The notes beneath the pieces are model-generated. The model did no database searches. It saw nothing but the letters and a program-made list of their open reading frames with translations, and was not told the DNA's origin. The position numbers were made by a program, and so were the translations under genes. Positions 26,860 to 36,224 of a DNA stretch of 64,000 nucleotides are shown here, piece after piece; the stretch's first letter is position 1; each line of letters opens with the position of its first letter. The DNA is from Pseudomonadota bacterium (GTDB lineage: Bacteria > Desulfobacterota > Desulfobulbia > Desulfobulbales > Desulfocapsaceae). The DNA is taken from NCBI GenBank assembly GCA_023412495.1, contig JAEYNP010000097.1, positions 62,001 through 126,000 of the forward strand, in the 5' to 3' direction.

Positions 26860-27436
26860 AATAAATGATTTTCGCGATTTCCAGCAGCACCAGTTGCATA
26901 TGCAGGCCGGACTCCTTGACCTTGGCGAGGTTTATCTCGAAATGCACGGTACCCTTGGGCGTGATATAGAAATTTATATGGCAGCCTCTCTCTCCGAAAC
27001 CTTTGGTGTCGCCCACCACCAGGATGGGTTTTCCCCGAGTGGCTTCCAGGATTGCCTCCAGGTTGTTTTTTTCCGATCCGGCAACAAAAAGGATATTGCT
27101 CGTGCCGATATCGTCAGGTATTGCAATGTATCTGATGCTGACCGGCCTGTTCTTGATCTTTTCCGTTGTGTAAAGTTCCTCGAGACTCCCGTGGAAAGGG
27201 CTCTCGCCGATGACCGATATGGCAAAGGGCTGATCGGACTCGGCTTGCTCTCCGGAATCCGTCCACTCGGTGAATCTGGCAAACTTCTCCAGAAACCCCG
27301 CCTTGAGAAGGTATTCCATCTGCTGGGCGGCGGAAGGCTTCGGCAGGATTAAGAGGAGAAACACCACGACAATACACCGGTAGAAGAAATCGATTCCGCC
27401 TTGTCTGCGGGCAGTGGTGGGGAGTCGTGGTGTCAT
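26858..27436 (-). CDS. yfiR: YfiR-family (DUF4154) periplasmic protein
   Basis: A 192-residue exported protein. A signal sequence is visible at residues ~17-38 (FFYRCIVVVFLLLILPKPSAAQ), with cleavage likely after AQ/SAA. The mature part starts QMEYLLKAGFLEKFARFTEW, then has FAISVIGESPF, NILFVAGSE, ILVVGDTKGFGERGCHINFYI and the terminal QLVLLEIAKIIY, a pattern that defines YfiR/DUF4154. In Pseudomonas, YfiR is a periplasmic repressor that binds the CHASE8 domain of YfiN. Here the gene lies 6 bases after the TonB-receptor stop and precedes a kinase with a CHASE8-like domain. YfiR-type redox-active cysteines are not evident: only one cysteine (ERGCHINF) is seen in the mature protein. Confidence 0.87.
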   Translation of the reverse strand: MTPRLPTTARRQGGIDFFYRCIVVVFLLLILPKPSAAQQMEYLLKAGFLEKFARFTEWTDSGEQAESDQPFAISVIGESPFHGSLEELYTTEKIKNRPVSIRYIAIPDDIGTSNILFVAGSEKNNLEAILEATRGKPILVVGDTKGFGERGCHINFYITPKGTVHFEINLAKVKESGLHMQLVLLEIAKIIY

Positions 27437-27442
27437 GGTTGA

Positions 27443-29575
27443 TCAGAATTTCAGGCCGAGAGTGGCGAGTATCTGCAACGGCTCCCCGAGGGTGCCTCGG
27501 TCAGCCCAGGTATTGTTGACATAGGTCGGATACCGGTATTCCTCGTCGAGGATATTGGAGCCCCGCAGATTGAAGTAGCAGCCGGTGCCGAAGAGATTGT
27601 CGATCCGCAGGTTGGCGCCGAGCAGGTAATAGCCGTTGACCGCCTGCCCCACCCGGCCGCCGGCGAAATTGTTCAGCCGGACATCCCATTCCGTTTCCAT
27701 TTCATCGACATAGGTGCCGGTCAGAGCGAAACTGATCCGGTCGGTGAACTGGTAGGCCATCTTGGCATAGCCGAGGAAATGGGGAGAATAGGCAACCTCG
27801 ATGTCCTCGAAGCCGTCCCGCCGGTCTTCGGTATCCTGGTAGGTCAGGCTCAGCTCGGCCACAAGCCTTGCCACCGGCTTCACCTGGATGGTCAGTTCCG
27901 CGCCATTGGTGACCAACTTGCCGCCGTTGGCAAAAAACGAGGTCAGGCGCTCCGATTCCGTAGATACTGTCCGGACGATGAGATTATCGAGGATATTGTG
28001 GAAGAGGGAGAAGTTGACGGTGAGCTCGGATAAGGGGGTGGTAATATAATTCGCCTCGAAGGTGTGTATCTCTTCGGTTTCCAGATTCGGCGAATTACTC
28101 TTCAGCTGATCTCCGTTCTGGAAAAAGGAGGCCCGGGCAATGGCCTTGCCGTATAAAAGTTTCAGGATATTCGTTTCGTTGAAAGAATATATGGTCGCAA
28201 GACTCGGGATGAATTCCAAATCATCGTCCCCATAGAAGCCCGTGGTCCGGGAGGATGCGGCGCTGCCGGGATTGCGCTCGTAATCGATGTCATACTCGAG
28301 TTGTTGTTCCAGGCGCAACCCGGTCACGAACCGGATTTTTTCCCACGGCACATAGTTTGCTTGGGCAAAGACAGCCCAAAGGTCGATCTCGTCGCTGGTT
28401 GTGCCCTTTTCCGACAGATTGAAGATGGGCAGGTCGCCACTGATACGGGTATCGGTGGTATACTTGTAATATGCCCCGGCGGTTATCTCGAGGTTTTCGG
28501 CAAGGTTCAGGAAGGCATCGAGCTCATACTCAAAGTAGTCGGAGCCGCCTCGGCTTTCTCCCGCCCCCGCGCCGGGGAAGGCGCTGGCGGCGATATCCCA
28601 GTTGAGGTTGAAGTTGAAGTTGTGATAGGTCATCCTGCCGTTCAGCCGAACATCGTCGGTCACCTGGTGTTCGTACCCGAGCGAGGCAATGGCCGCCTCA
28701 CGATCATAGGTACTGCCGTCGGTAACCGATGGTTTGAAAATGAAGACCTCGTCGCTGCTCCTGTTGAACATCAGGTCGGTGTAGAAGCCTTTGTACTTGC
28801 CTGAAAAGATAACGTTGCCGGATCTGCGCTCCAACCTGTCTTGCGTCGTGTCGTTGGTCTCGTCGATGCCCCATGGCCGCAGAGTGGCCATGTTGGAGAC
28901 CATCTTCGACAGTTTATGGTCGGGCCCGTCGTCACTCGCCAGCCCCGCGCTCAGGGAATAATTGAAGTCACCCTGTGTCCCCGCAACCTTGGCGGCGGCT
29001 TTCTCCCTGCCGTTGCCGAGAGACGCGGCAACCAGGTTGGTATTGTCTTCGGGGGAATTGGTTATGATATTGATGGCGCCGAAAAAAGCCCCCTGGCCGT
29101 ACAGCACCGACATCGGCCCCCGGACGACCTCGATCCTGTCGATCGCCTCGACCGGGATATTGAAATTGGACATCTCGTTATAGTCGAACAGGCTTTCCGT
29201 CTGGGCAACGCCGTTGATGAGGAAGATGATATTCCGTGGGTAGCCCGAATAAAAACCTCGGACACCGAAGGTCTTGCGGTAACCGGCATAATCGTCGATG
29301 ACAAACATTCCCGGCACATTTTCCAGAATCTCCTCCAGGTTCCTATAACCGTATTTTTCGATATCGCTCCGGGTTATGACCACCGCACTGGCCGGGATAT
29401 CGGCAACCCGCTCCTCCTTCTTGCCGGCCGTGGTTATCTTGATATTCATCATCTCCTCGAAAGACATTTTCAGGATGTCCGCCGGGACGATCGATCTGTT
29501 GTCTGCCTCGGATGCATTAGGAGCGCAGATGGCGATAACCAGCCCCACACATAACCAAATTTTACAACTCTTCAT
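27443..29575 (-). CDS. TonB-dependent outer-membrane receptor, YfiR-linked
   Basis: A 710-residue outer-membrane receptor. The signal peptide covers residues 1-24 (MKSCKIWLCVGLVIAICAPNASEA). A MSFEEMMNIKITTAGKKEERVADIPAS segment resembles the STN/TonB-box-like start of YfiR-linked receptors. The plug domain reads ASAVVITRSDIEKYGYRNLEEIL…VRGFYSGYPRNIIFLINGV…IDRIEVVRGPMSVLYGQGAFFGAINI. The rest is a ~560-residue beta-barrel ending in ILATLGLKF, with the terminal aromatic residue used for barrel assembly. Substrate is unknown; no siderophore or cobalamin transport genes are adjacent. Its place ahead of yfiR and the CHASE8-like kinase suggests signalling from the outer membrane rather than, or in addition to, uptake. 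Confidence 0.9.
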   Translation of the reverse strand: MKSCKIWLCVGLVIAICAPNASEADNRSIVPADILKMSFEEMMNIKITTAGKKEERVADIPASAVVITRSDIEKYGYRNLEEILENVPGMFVIDDYAGYRKTFGVRGFYSGYPRNIIFLINGVAQTESLFDYNEMSNFNIPVEAIDRIEVVRGPMSVLYGQGAFFGAINIITNSPEDNTNLVAASLGNGREKAAAKVAGTQGDFNYSLSAGLASDDGPDHKLSKMVSNMATLRPWGIDETNDTTQDRLERRSGNVIFSGKYKGFYTDLMFNRSSDEVFIFKPSVTDGSTYDREAAIASLGYEHQVTDDVRLNGRMTYHNFNFNLNWDIAASAFPGAGAGESRGGSDYFEYELDAFLNLAENLEITAGAYYKYTTDTRISGDLPIFNLSEKGTTSDEIDLWAVFAQANYVPWEKIRFVTGLRLEQQLEYDIDYERNPGSAASSRTTGFYGDDDLEFIPSLATIYSFNETNILKLLYGKAIARASFFQNGDQLKSNSPNLETEEIHTFEANYITTPLSELTVNFSLFHNILDNLIVRTVSTESERLTSFFANGGKLVTNGAELTIQVKPVARLVAELSLTYQDTEDRRDGFEDIEVAYSPHFLGYAKMAYQFTDRISFALTGTYVDEMETEWDVRLNNFAGGRVGQAVNGYYLLGANLRIDNLFGTGCYFNLRGSNILDEEYRYPTYVNNTWADRGTLGEPLQILATLGLKF

Positions 29576-29733
29576 AAATGCTTCTCAGCCCCGCATAAGG
29601 GGGCTCCGTTCCGTGCCCTCAGAGGGATTAAACTTAAGAGATGATTTCTTCCGAGGCTCGTACACAGACTCGCCCCCATCATCTCCAAAACATCTCTCTT
29701 ACCAAACCTGTCACGAAAAGGCCAATGATTATA
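29576..29733 (-). promoter_or_regulatory. Promoter and structured 5' leader of the TonB receptor gene
   Basis: A perfect TATAAT lies at 29728-29733 on the minus strand; no good -35 hexamer is seen, which may point to activator dependence. The inferred leader is about 145 bases. It contains an 8-bp closing stem GAGATGAT / ATCATCTC (29678-29685 with 29638-29645) around a G-rich 32-base loop, and a second stem AGCCCC / GGGGCT (29587-29592 with 29600-29605) directly before the weak ribosome-binding site. This layout fits a translational switch. I cannot match it to a named riboswitch. The remainder up to 29882 shows nothing else. Confidence 0.45.
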
Positions 29734-29882
29734 GGCGATCCAGGGCTCACTCTCACATCTACGGGACGGCACTAACCCACCGATTATGAAATCGCCTGCT
29801 CCCTTGTCCTTCAACCTTTTTGTCTTCCTGGTATTCTGCAAATATGGCAATGCTCCATGCTGCCCGGCAACCGGATCTCGAT

Positions 29883-32800
29883 TCAACCGGATAAATCCTC
29901 TGCGAATGGACCGCTGAGATGGTCGATGACGTGGCGCTGCAGATAGGCAGCAATATTGCGTACATTCGGCTCCATATTCATGGTGACATGATTCCCCGGC
30001 ACGGTATAGACATTCGCCCCCCCGGCTGCCAGAGGCAGCCAAGCCATTTCGGCATGGATGGAGTAGTCGGCTGTCGCCTCGCTGGGCCTGAAGAAAAGCA
30101 GAAAACCGGGGTACGGCTGTGGCCGGTAGTTTCGCATGGCGGCGACATGAATTCTAACCATGTGGAGAATATGCCTGCCGAAATTTGTTGGAATTTGGTA
30201 GTCTTTCCCGGAAAATCGGGCCTCTTGAAGAATATGTGCTATCTGCCTTTCCGGTTCGCCTTCCAGGGCCAGGAGCTGCTCCGTCAACCGGGCCTGGTCA
30301 CCGAACAGATCGCCGAAGAGCGAGGCAAGGATCATGGCATCGCTGGTGACCGGCCCGATCATGTGCCCCGGCCCCGGCGTATCCACCATATACAGCAGAT
30401 CAATCGCCTCGCCCGTCGCTAGGAGCTGCCGGGCCGCTTCATAGGCGACCATGCCTCCGAAGGATGAACCACCCAGCCGGTACGGACCCTGGCCCTGGAT
30501 CTGCCGAATCTGCCGAAGATGGTGACCGGCGATGGCCTCGATGGTCGGCAGCGGTGCCTCGCCCGGTCTCAGCCCCATGGCCTCGATACCGTAAACCGCC
30601 CCGGCAATATCGAGAAGCTTGACGAGGTGGCGATAGAAGTAGAGATGTCCCGCCCCCGGATGGCACAAAAAGAGCGGCGGACAGGACGGCGTACCGGACT
30701 TCAGCAGGACGGCATGGCCGGGTTCCGGAACGGTCGCCCTCGACCGGTTCCGGACCAGCTGCCGGAGGTATTCCGCCAGGCGGCCAAGGGTAGATCGACC
30801 GATAAGGATATCGCCGGTCAGCGTAAGACCGAATCGCGACCCGAGCCGTTCGACCATCATCACCGCCAGGAGCGAGTCGCCGCCCAGGTCGAAGAAGTCA
30901 TCATCGCTGCGGTATTCGCCCAGGCCGAGGTACTCTTCCCAGACGGCGGCGACGGCGCGCTCGGTTTCGTCCAATTCACTCCCCGCCTGACCTGTCTCCT
31001 GCCAAATGGCCTTCAACTTCGCCGGCCCGACCTCATCTGACCGGGATTCGCAGGCGGCATAGGGATTTTCGAGCCCTTTCTCTCCGTGCGTCCTTTCCAC
31101 CCAGTGTCGCTGCCGCCGGAAGGGATACCCAGGCAGGGGCAGCAGGCGCGGCCGGTTGTTATGGAGCTTTAACCAGTCTATCTCCTCTCCCTTTTGCCAT
31201 TGCCGGCCCAGCTCGTTCAGCAGCAGTGCCCTCTGCGCCGGAGGATCTGCGTTCTTCTCTACATCCTTATGGAGCATGTGATCGCCGCGCCGGGCTCCTT
31301 CGGCAAAATATATGAGCTGCTCGACGGCCGACGACATGTTTCCGGCCACCATGAACTCCCGATGGGCAAGCCGCTTGCGCCCCAGCTGGAGGCTGTAGGC
31401 AACATCCCGCAGACTGATCGTGGGATGTTTTTGCAGATAGGCGGCGAGATTTTCCGCCACGTCGGCCAGGGCTTCCGGGTGTGCTGCCGAGAACGGCAGC
31501 AACTGCCAGTCGGACTGGTCGGGGCGAGTATCCGGTCCTGTCGGCGGCTCTTCGAGCACGGCATGGCCGTTGCAACCGCCGAGCCCGAACGAGCTCACAC
31601 CCGCCCGGCGAGGCAGTTTCGCCGTATCCCACTGCCGCAAACGCGTGTTGACGTAGAAGGGCGTGCCGGAGAAGGATATTTCCCGGTTGGGGCTGGCGAA
31701 GTTGATCTGCGGCGGGATAATTCGGTGCTTGAGAGCCAGGGCGGTCTTGATGATGCCGGCGATGCCCGCGGCGGCGTCCGCGTGGCCGATGTTGGCCTTG
31801 ACCGAGCCGAGGGCGCAGGAGTTCTCTGCGCCTCGCTCCCCGAATACCCTGGCCAGGGCGGCAAATTCGATGGGGTCGCCGACCTTGGTCCCGGTGCCAT
31901 GGGTCTCCACATGCGACACCTCCTCCGGGCCGATACCCGCCCTGGCCTGGGCCGCAGCGATCACCGCAGCCTGTCCCGCCGGAGCAGGCGCAGTGAACCC
32001 GGCCTTGCCGCCACCGTCGTTGTTGACCGCCGTGCCGATGATCGTCGAATATACATGATGGCCGGATTCAAGTGCCTCCCCCAACCTTCTCAGCACCACG
32101 ATTCCCACCCCCTGGCTGGGGACGGTACCGTCAGCCGAGGCATCGAAGGGACGGCAGCGCCCCTCGGCCGACAAGATCATGCCCTCCCTGTAAAGGTAGC
32201 CTTTCTGCAAGTCACCCAAAGAGACCCCTCCGGCCAGCGCGATGTCGCAGTCGCCCTGCAGCAGGCCCTGCGCAGCCATATGGACGGCAGTCATCGAGGT
32301 GGAGCAGGCGGTTTGCACGGCCACTGTCGGGCCTTTCAGATTGAGCCTGTAGCCGATACGGCTGCTCAAGAAGTCGCTGCTGTTGCCAAGCAGTAGATTA
32401 AATTTCTCCGTTTTTTCCAGGCGATTCATGAGATGACAGAGATTGCTGGCAAGATAGGCGTTGAAGCCGCAACCACCGTAGACGCCAATCGTTCCAGGGG
32501 GTCGCTCGGGATCGATGCCGGCATCCTCCAGGGCATGCCAGGCGCACTCCAGGAAGAGCCGATGCTGGGGATCCATCGTCTCCGCCTCCCGGAGAGGAAT
32601 GCCGAAAAACTCCGCATCAAAAAGATCCAGGCCCTCCAGCCAGCCGGAACGGCTGACGAAATTATTATTGCTTCGCACCGCCGCCGGCACCCCCGCCGCC
32701 AACTCGCCGTCGGAAAACTGAGCGATCGACTCCACCCCTTTCTGCAGGTTCTCCCAGAACCGGTCCTTATCCACGGCCCCCGGAAAACGGCAGGCCATGC

Positions 32801-35800
32801 CGACAATCGCCACCTTGCCGTTTCCGGTGAGAGTTTTTGCCGGAGCCAGCCGGACGCCGTCACTTTCTTCCTCCCGCTGCCCCCCTTTCCGGCTGTCGAG
32901 GAACTTCGCCAGGGAGCGAATGGTGGGGTATTTGTAGAGGTCGGTGAGCTGCAAACGATCGCCCAGCAGCTTTTCGAGACGGGAAAAGACGGCGACCATC
33001 ATCAGAGAGTGGCCGCCGATGTCGAAAAAATTGTCGTCGAGGCCAAAACCATCCCGGCCCAGTTCTTCCCGCCAGATCCGGGAAACCAGGTCGACGGTCT
33101 CCCCGTTCACGGGGCGCGCCTGCCCTACCTCCATCATCGGAGGATGCCCCGGCTCCGGCAGGGACCGACGATCGATCTTGCCGCTCGGGCCTACCGGCAT
33201 CCCATCGATCCAAGTGACGAAGGAAGGCACCATATGGGAGGGCAGCCTCTCCCTCATGAAGGCCTTCACCCCTTCCTCGTCGCTCCGCCCGTGTGTTTTG
33301 GCAGTTACGCAGGCCCGAAGGAACTTCTCCCCATGGCGATCCTCCCGAACGACCACCACGGCCTCGGCTATTTCCGGACACTGACGCAGCACCGTCTCGA
33401 TTTCGCCTAACTCGATGCGAAAACCCCGGATCTTGACCTGGTCGTCGATACGGCCCAGGAACTCGATGTTGCCGTCATGGCGAAAGCGGGCCAGATCCCC
33501 GGTCCGGTACAACCGTGCCTTGCTGTTTTCTCCATGAAAGAGACTGGCGATGAAGCGCTCGGCGGTCAACTCGGGGCGATTGAGATAGCCCCTCGCCACC
33601 CCCGGTCCGCCAAGAAAGAGCTCCCCGGGGACGCCGACGGGGACTGGCTGCAGGAACCGGTCCAGGATATAGGCTTCGGTCTTGGCGATCGGCCGGCCGA
33701 TCGGAGGGGCGCCCCCCTCGGCCTGCGGAGGAACCAAGGCGCAGGTGGCCCAGACCGTCTCCTCGGTGGGTCCGTACATGTTGTAAACCCGCTCGATATG
33801 GCCGAGGCCATACAGCTCGTCCACCAGATTCTGCCTGACCAGATCCCCGCCCAGGCCGATGGTCGTCACCGATCGGGGAATCGCTCCAATCTTCAAAAGC
33901 GAGGCCACAGTTGACGGGGCGGCCACGATCAGCCTGATCCGCTCCCGGGAGGGCAGCACGCCCAGGGTCATCGGGTCGGGCACCAAGATCAGCGTCCCGC
34001 CGAGACCCAGGGTTGCGAAGATGTCCATCACCGAGATGTCGAAATTGAGCGAAGTGACCGCGCCCACTCCGGCGATTTCCGATTCGGCGAAGACCCGGCC
34101 ATAGGAATCGATGAGGGCGGAAACCCCGCCGTGCTCGACCGCCACGCCCTTGGGCCGGCCGCTCGACCCGGAAGTATAGATGACATAGGCGAGCTCTTCC
34201 GCGCCTACCTCACGCTCCGGATCGCGATCATCCTGCGTAAGTATTTCCGGCCACCGCTCGTCGATTGGAAACACCTCGCCCTTCCCGGTCGGCACCGCCT
34301 CCCGGGTTGCCTCTTCGGCAAGTACCAGCGAGATCCCGGCATCCTCGGCCATGAAAGCGAGGCGCTCCCGCGGGTAATCCGGATCGAGCGGAACATAGGC
34401 CGCGCCGACCTTGATGATCCCCATGAGGCAGATCACAGCCCGTGCATTTCTCTTCAGGCAAACGCCAACCAGTTTTCCCGGACCCGCGCCGAGCGCCGCA
34501 AGGGCGCAGGCCGTCTGATTGGCGAGCCGGTTGAGCTCGGCATAGGTGAACTCCTCCCGGCCGTCGATCAGGGCGAGAGCTTCCGGCTTTTGCCGCGCCT
34601 GCTGTTCGAACCGCCGGTGCATCCCCACATATTCCAGAAAGGGACGATGTCGGTTGGACCACTCCTCTAATATGCGCTCTCTCTGATCCGGCCTCATGAG
34701 CGGCAATCGGCTCACCGGCAGTTCGTTCATTTCCGCCAGAGCGGAGAGGAGGGTGAGATAATATTCAGCCATCCCTTCCACGGTTCTTCTGGAAAAGATG
34801 TTTTCGTTGTACTGCAACTCGACCAAAGCACCGTCAAGCCCATTGTTGATTGCCAGAACCACATCGAAATCGTCGGTTTGGCCCCGAAGATCGTAATGCC
34901 GCCAAACCATGTCCCCGATGTACCACTCGATCTTTCCCTGCGCCGTCACTTTGCTGAGCCGGTCAGTCTGCGTGAAGGTTTCGAGATCCAACCAGCTGAA
35001 CATGGCCTGGGACACAGGGGCGAGGTCTCTGCGCCGGACGGTTGCGAAGTCCGACACCACTCTGGCAAAGGGATAATCCTTATTAAGAAGGGCCTGGAAC
35101 AGCCGTTGCCGGACCTGCCGGATCAGGGCCGGTCCGTCCTGGTTATTTTCGAAATCTATTGCCAGAACCACGGGATTGACGAAGTACCCGTAAATTCCAC
35201 CATACTTCCGGGTCTTGCCGGATACCGGAGTGGAGATGAGAATATGCGGCTGCCGGCTGAGGCTGTGCAGCAGCAAAGCATATGCGGCAAGGCAGAGGAC
35301 ATTGACGCCGAAACCCTCCCGCCGGGCAACCTGACGCAGCTTCCCGACGAGATCAGCGGGAATGGCAAAGCTCAGTTGGTCACCGCGATAGTCCAGCTCC
35401 GGCGGCCGGGGGTAGTCTGTGGGCAGATTCAGGGGCTCGAGCTTGCCCTCAAGCTGCTTTTGCCAAAACCGAAACAGCTTTTCCCGGTGTTTGCCGGACA
35501 ATCTCTGGCGCTGCGCCCTGACAAATTCACCATATGGAAAGGCATCCGATCCGGAACCGGTCTTGATGATGCGACCCTCCGCAAACATCGCCGACAGTTC
35601 TTCCATCATCATGACCATGGAACCGTAATCGGTGACGATATGGTGGATGCTGTGGAACAGTATGTAATCTGTTCCGGCAAGGCGAAACAACCTCCAGCGA
35701 AGGGGAGGTCCGGTCTCCAGGTCCAAGGGGCGATACGTCTCCTGGACCAGCGTGCGGTGAAGTTGCTCTCGGCTCCATCCGGAGGCATCCACCTGCAAAA

Positions 35801-36071
35801 AATCGAGCTCCATCTTTCGGTGAACCCGTTGCCGCACTTCTCCCCCACCCACTGCCACGAATGTGGTTCGCAGGGCGGGATGGTTATCGATGAAGGCCTG
35901 CAAGGCCTTCGTCAGGAAAACTACGTCGAGTTCATCCTCGATATGCCAGGCGGCGTTGATATTGTATGCACAATGGTTCGGAGAGAGGTTGTACAGAAAC
36001 CACAGGGCTTCCTGGCCAAAGCTGAGTGGATAAAGGTTGCTATCCGGATGCTTTTCTTCTTGCTGTGCCAT
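29883..36071 (-). CDS. Hybrid NRPS-PKS: C-A-PCP-KS-ACP-TE, no AT
   Basis: A 2,062-residue single-protein assembly line. The condensation domain (residues ~10-440) has HHIVTDY near 143, with tyrosine in place of the usual final glycine. The adenylation domain (~480-980) shows YTSGSSGRPKGVAVEHGG near 634, NFDISVMD, NMYGPTEETVW and GPSGKIDRRSLP. The PCP serine is in FFDIGGHSLMM near 1020. The ketosynthase (~1090-1510) has its cysteine in VQTACSTSM near 1256, then ETHGTGT and NIGHADAAAG. No acyltransferase follows, only a linker ending in PLPGYPFRRQRHW. The ACP serine is in FFDLGGDSLLA near 1733. The thioesterase shows GGSSFGGMVAYE near 1870 and a late GNHVTM. Start ATG at 36071 has AGGGA 5 bases upstream. 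An AT in trans and a PPTase must come from elsewhere. Product unknown. Confidence 0.93.
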   Translation of the reverse strand: MAQQEEKHPDSNLYPLSFGQEALWFLYNLSPNHCAYNINAAWHIEDELDVVFLTKALQAFIDNHPALRTTFVAVGGGEVRQRVHRKMELDFLQVDASGWSREQLHRTLVQETYRPLDLETGPPLRWRLFRLAGTDYILFHSIHHIVTDYGSMVMMMEELSAMFAEGRIIKTGSGSDAFPYGEFVRAQRQRLSGKHREKLFRFWQKQLEGKLEPLNLPTDYPRPPELDYRGDQLSFAIPADLVGKLRQVARREGFGVNVLCLAAYALLLHSLSRQPHILISTPVSGKTRKYGGIYGYFVNPVVLAIDFENNQDGPALIRQVRQRLFQALLNKDYPFARVVSDFATVRRRDLAPVSQAMFSWLDLETFTQTDRLSKVTAQGKIEWYIGDMVWRHYDLRGQTDDFDVVLAINNGLDGALVELQYNENIFSRRTVEGMAEYYLTLLSALAEMNELPVSRLPLMRPDQRERILEEWSNRHRPFLEYVGMHRRFEQQARQKPEALALIDGREEFTYAELNRLANQTACALAALGAGPGKLVGVCLKRNARAVICLMGIIKVGAAYVPLDPDYPRERLAFMAEDAGISLVLAEEATREAVPTGKGEVFPIDERWPEILTQDDRDPEREVGAEELAYVIYTSGSSGRPKGVAVEHGGVSALIDSYGRVFAESEIAGVGAVTSLNFDISVMDIFATLGLGGTLILVPDPMTLGVLPSRERIRLIVAAPSTVASLLKIGAIPRSVTTIGLGGDLVRQNLVDELYGLGHIERVYNMYGPTEETVWATCALVPPQAEGGAPPIGRPIAKTEAYILDRFLQPVPVGVPGELFLGGPGVARGYLNRPELTAERFIASLFHGENSKARLYRTGDLARFRHDGNIEFLGRIDDQVKIRGFRIELGEIETVLRQCPEIAEAVVVVREDRHGEKFLRACVTAKTHGRSDEEGVKAFMRERLPSHMVPSFVTWIDGMPVGPSGKIDRRSLPEPGHPPMMEVGQARPVNGETVDLVSRIWREELGRDGFGLDDNFFDIGGHSLMMVAVFSRLEKLLGDRLQLTDLYKYPTIRSLAKFLDSRKGGQREEESDGVRLAPAKTLTGNGKVAIVGMACRFPGAVDKDRFWENLQKGVESIAQFSDGELAAGVPAAVRSNNNFVSRSGWLEGLDLFDAEFFGIPLREAETMDPQHRLFLECAWHALEDAGIDPERPPGTIGVYGGCGFNAYLASNLCHLMNRLEKTEKFNLLLGNSSDFLSSRIGYRLNLKGPTVAVQTACSTSMTAVHMAAQGLLQGDCDIALAGGVSLGDLQKGYLYREGMILSAEGRCRPFDASADGTVPSQGVGIVVLRRLGEALESGHHVYSTIIGTAVNNDGGGKAGFTAPAPAGQAAVIAAAQARAGIGPEEVSHVETHGTGTKVGDPIEFAALARVFGERGAENSCALGSVKANIGHADAAAGIAGIIKTALALKHRIIPPQINFASPNREISFSGTPFYVNTRLRQWDTAKLPRRAGVSSFGLGGCNGHAVLEEPPTGPDTRPDQSDWQLLPFSAAHPEALADVAENLAAYLQKHPTISLRDVAYSLQLGRKRLAHREFMVAGNMSSAVEQLIYFAEGARRGDHMLHKDVEKNADPPAQRALLLNELGRQWQKGEEIDWLKLHNNRPRLLPLPGYPFRRQRHWVERTHGEKGLENPYAACESRSDEVGPAKLKAIWQETGQAGSELDETERAVAAVWEEYLGLGEYRSDDDFFDLGGDSLLAVMMVERLGSRFGLTLTGDILIGRSTLGRLAEYLRQLVRNRSRATVPEPGHAVLLKSGTPSCPPLFLCHPGAGHLYFYRHLVKLLDIAGAVYGIEAMGLRPGEAPLPTIEAIAGHHLRQIRQIQGQGPYRLGGSSFGGMVAYEAARQLLATGEAIDLLYMVDTPGPGHMIGPVTSDAMILASLFGDLFGDQARLTEQLLALEGEPERQIAHILQEARFSGKDYQIPTNFGRHILHMVRIHVAAMRNYRPQPYPGFLLFFRPSEATADYSIHAEMAWLPLAAGGANVYTVPGNHVTMNMEPNVRNIAAYLQRHVIDHLSGPFAEDLSG

Positions 36072-36194
36072 ATCGTTCCCTGATTCCGCCACCGTACAAC
36101 GGCTTCAATAAGGCCATAACCAAAGGATCTTCGTTGCTCTCGAACCGGTACCACAAAGAAACTTTTTTCCTAAGACTTTCCCCTAAAAAATTGT

Positions 36195-36224
36195 ATTAAA
36201 AGATTAAGTCCTCATAATAATCAA
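36195..36224 (-). promoter_or_regulatory. Promoter candidate for the NRPS-PKS gene
   Basis: On the minus strand TTGATT (36219-36224) and TTTAAT (36195-36200) are 18 bases apart in a conspicuously AT-rich stretch (36170-36245). The coding start lies about 120 bases downstream. Confidence 0.45.
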
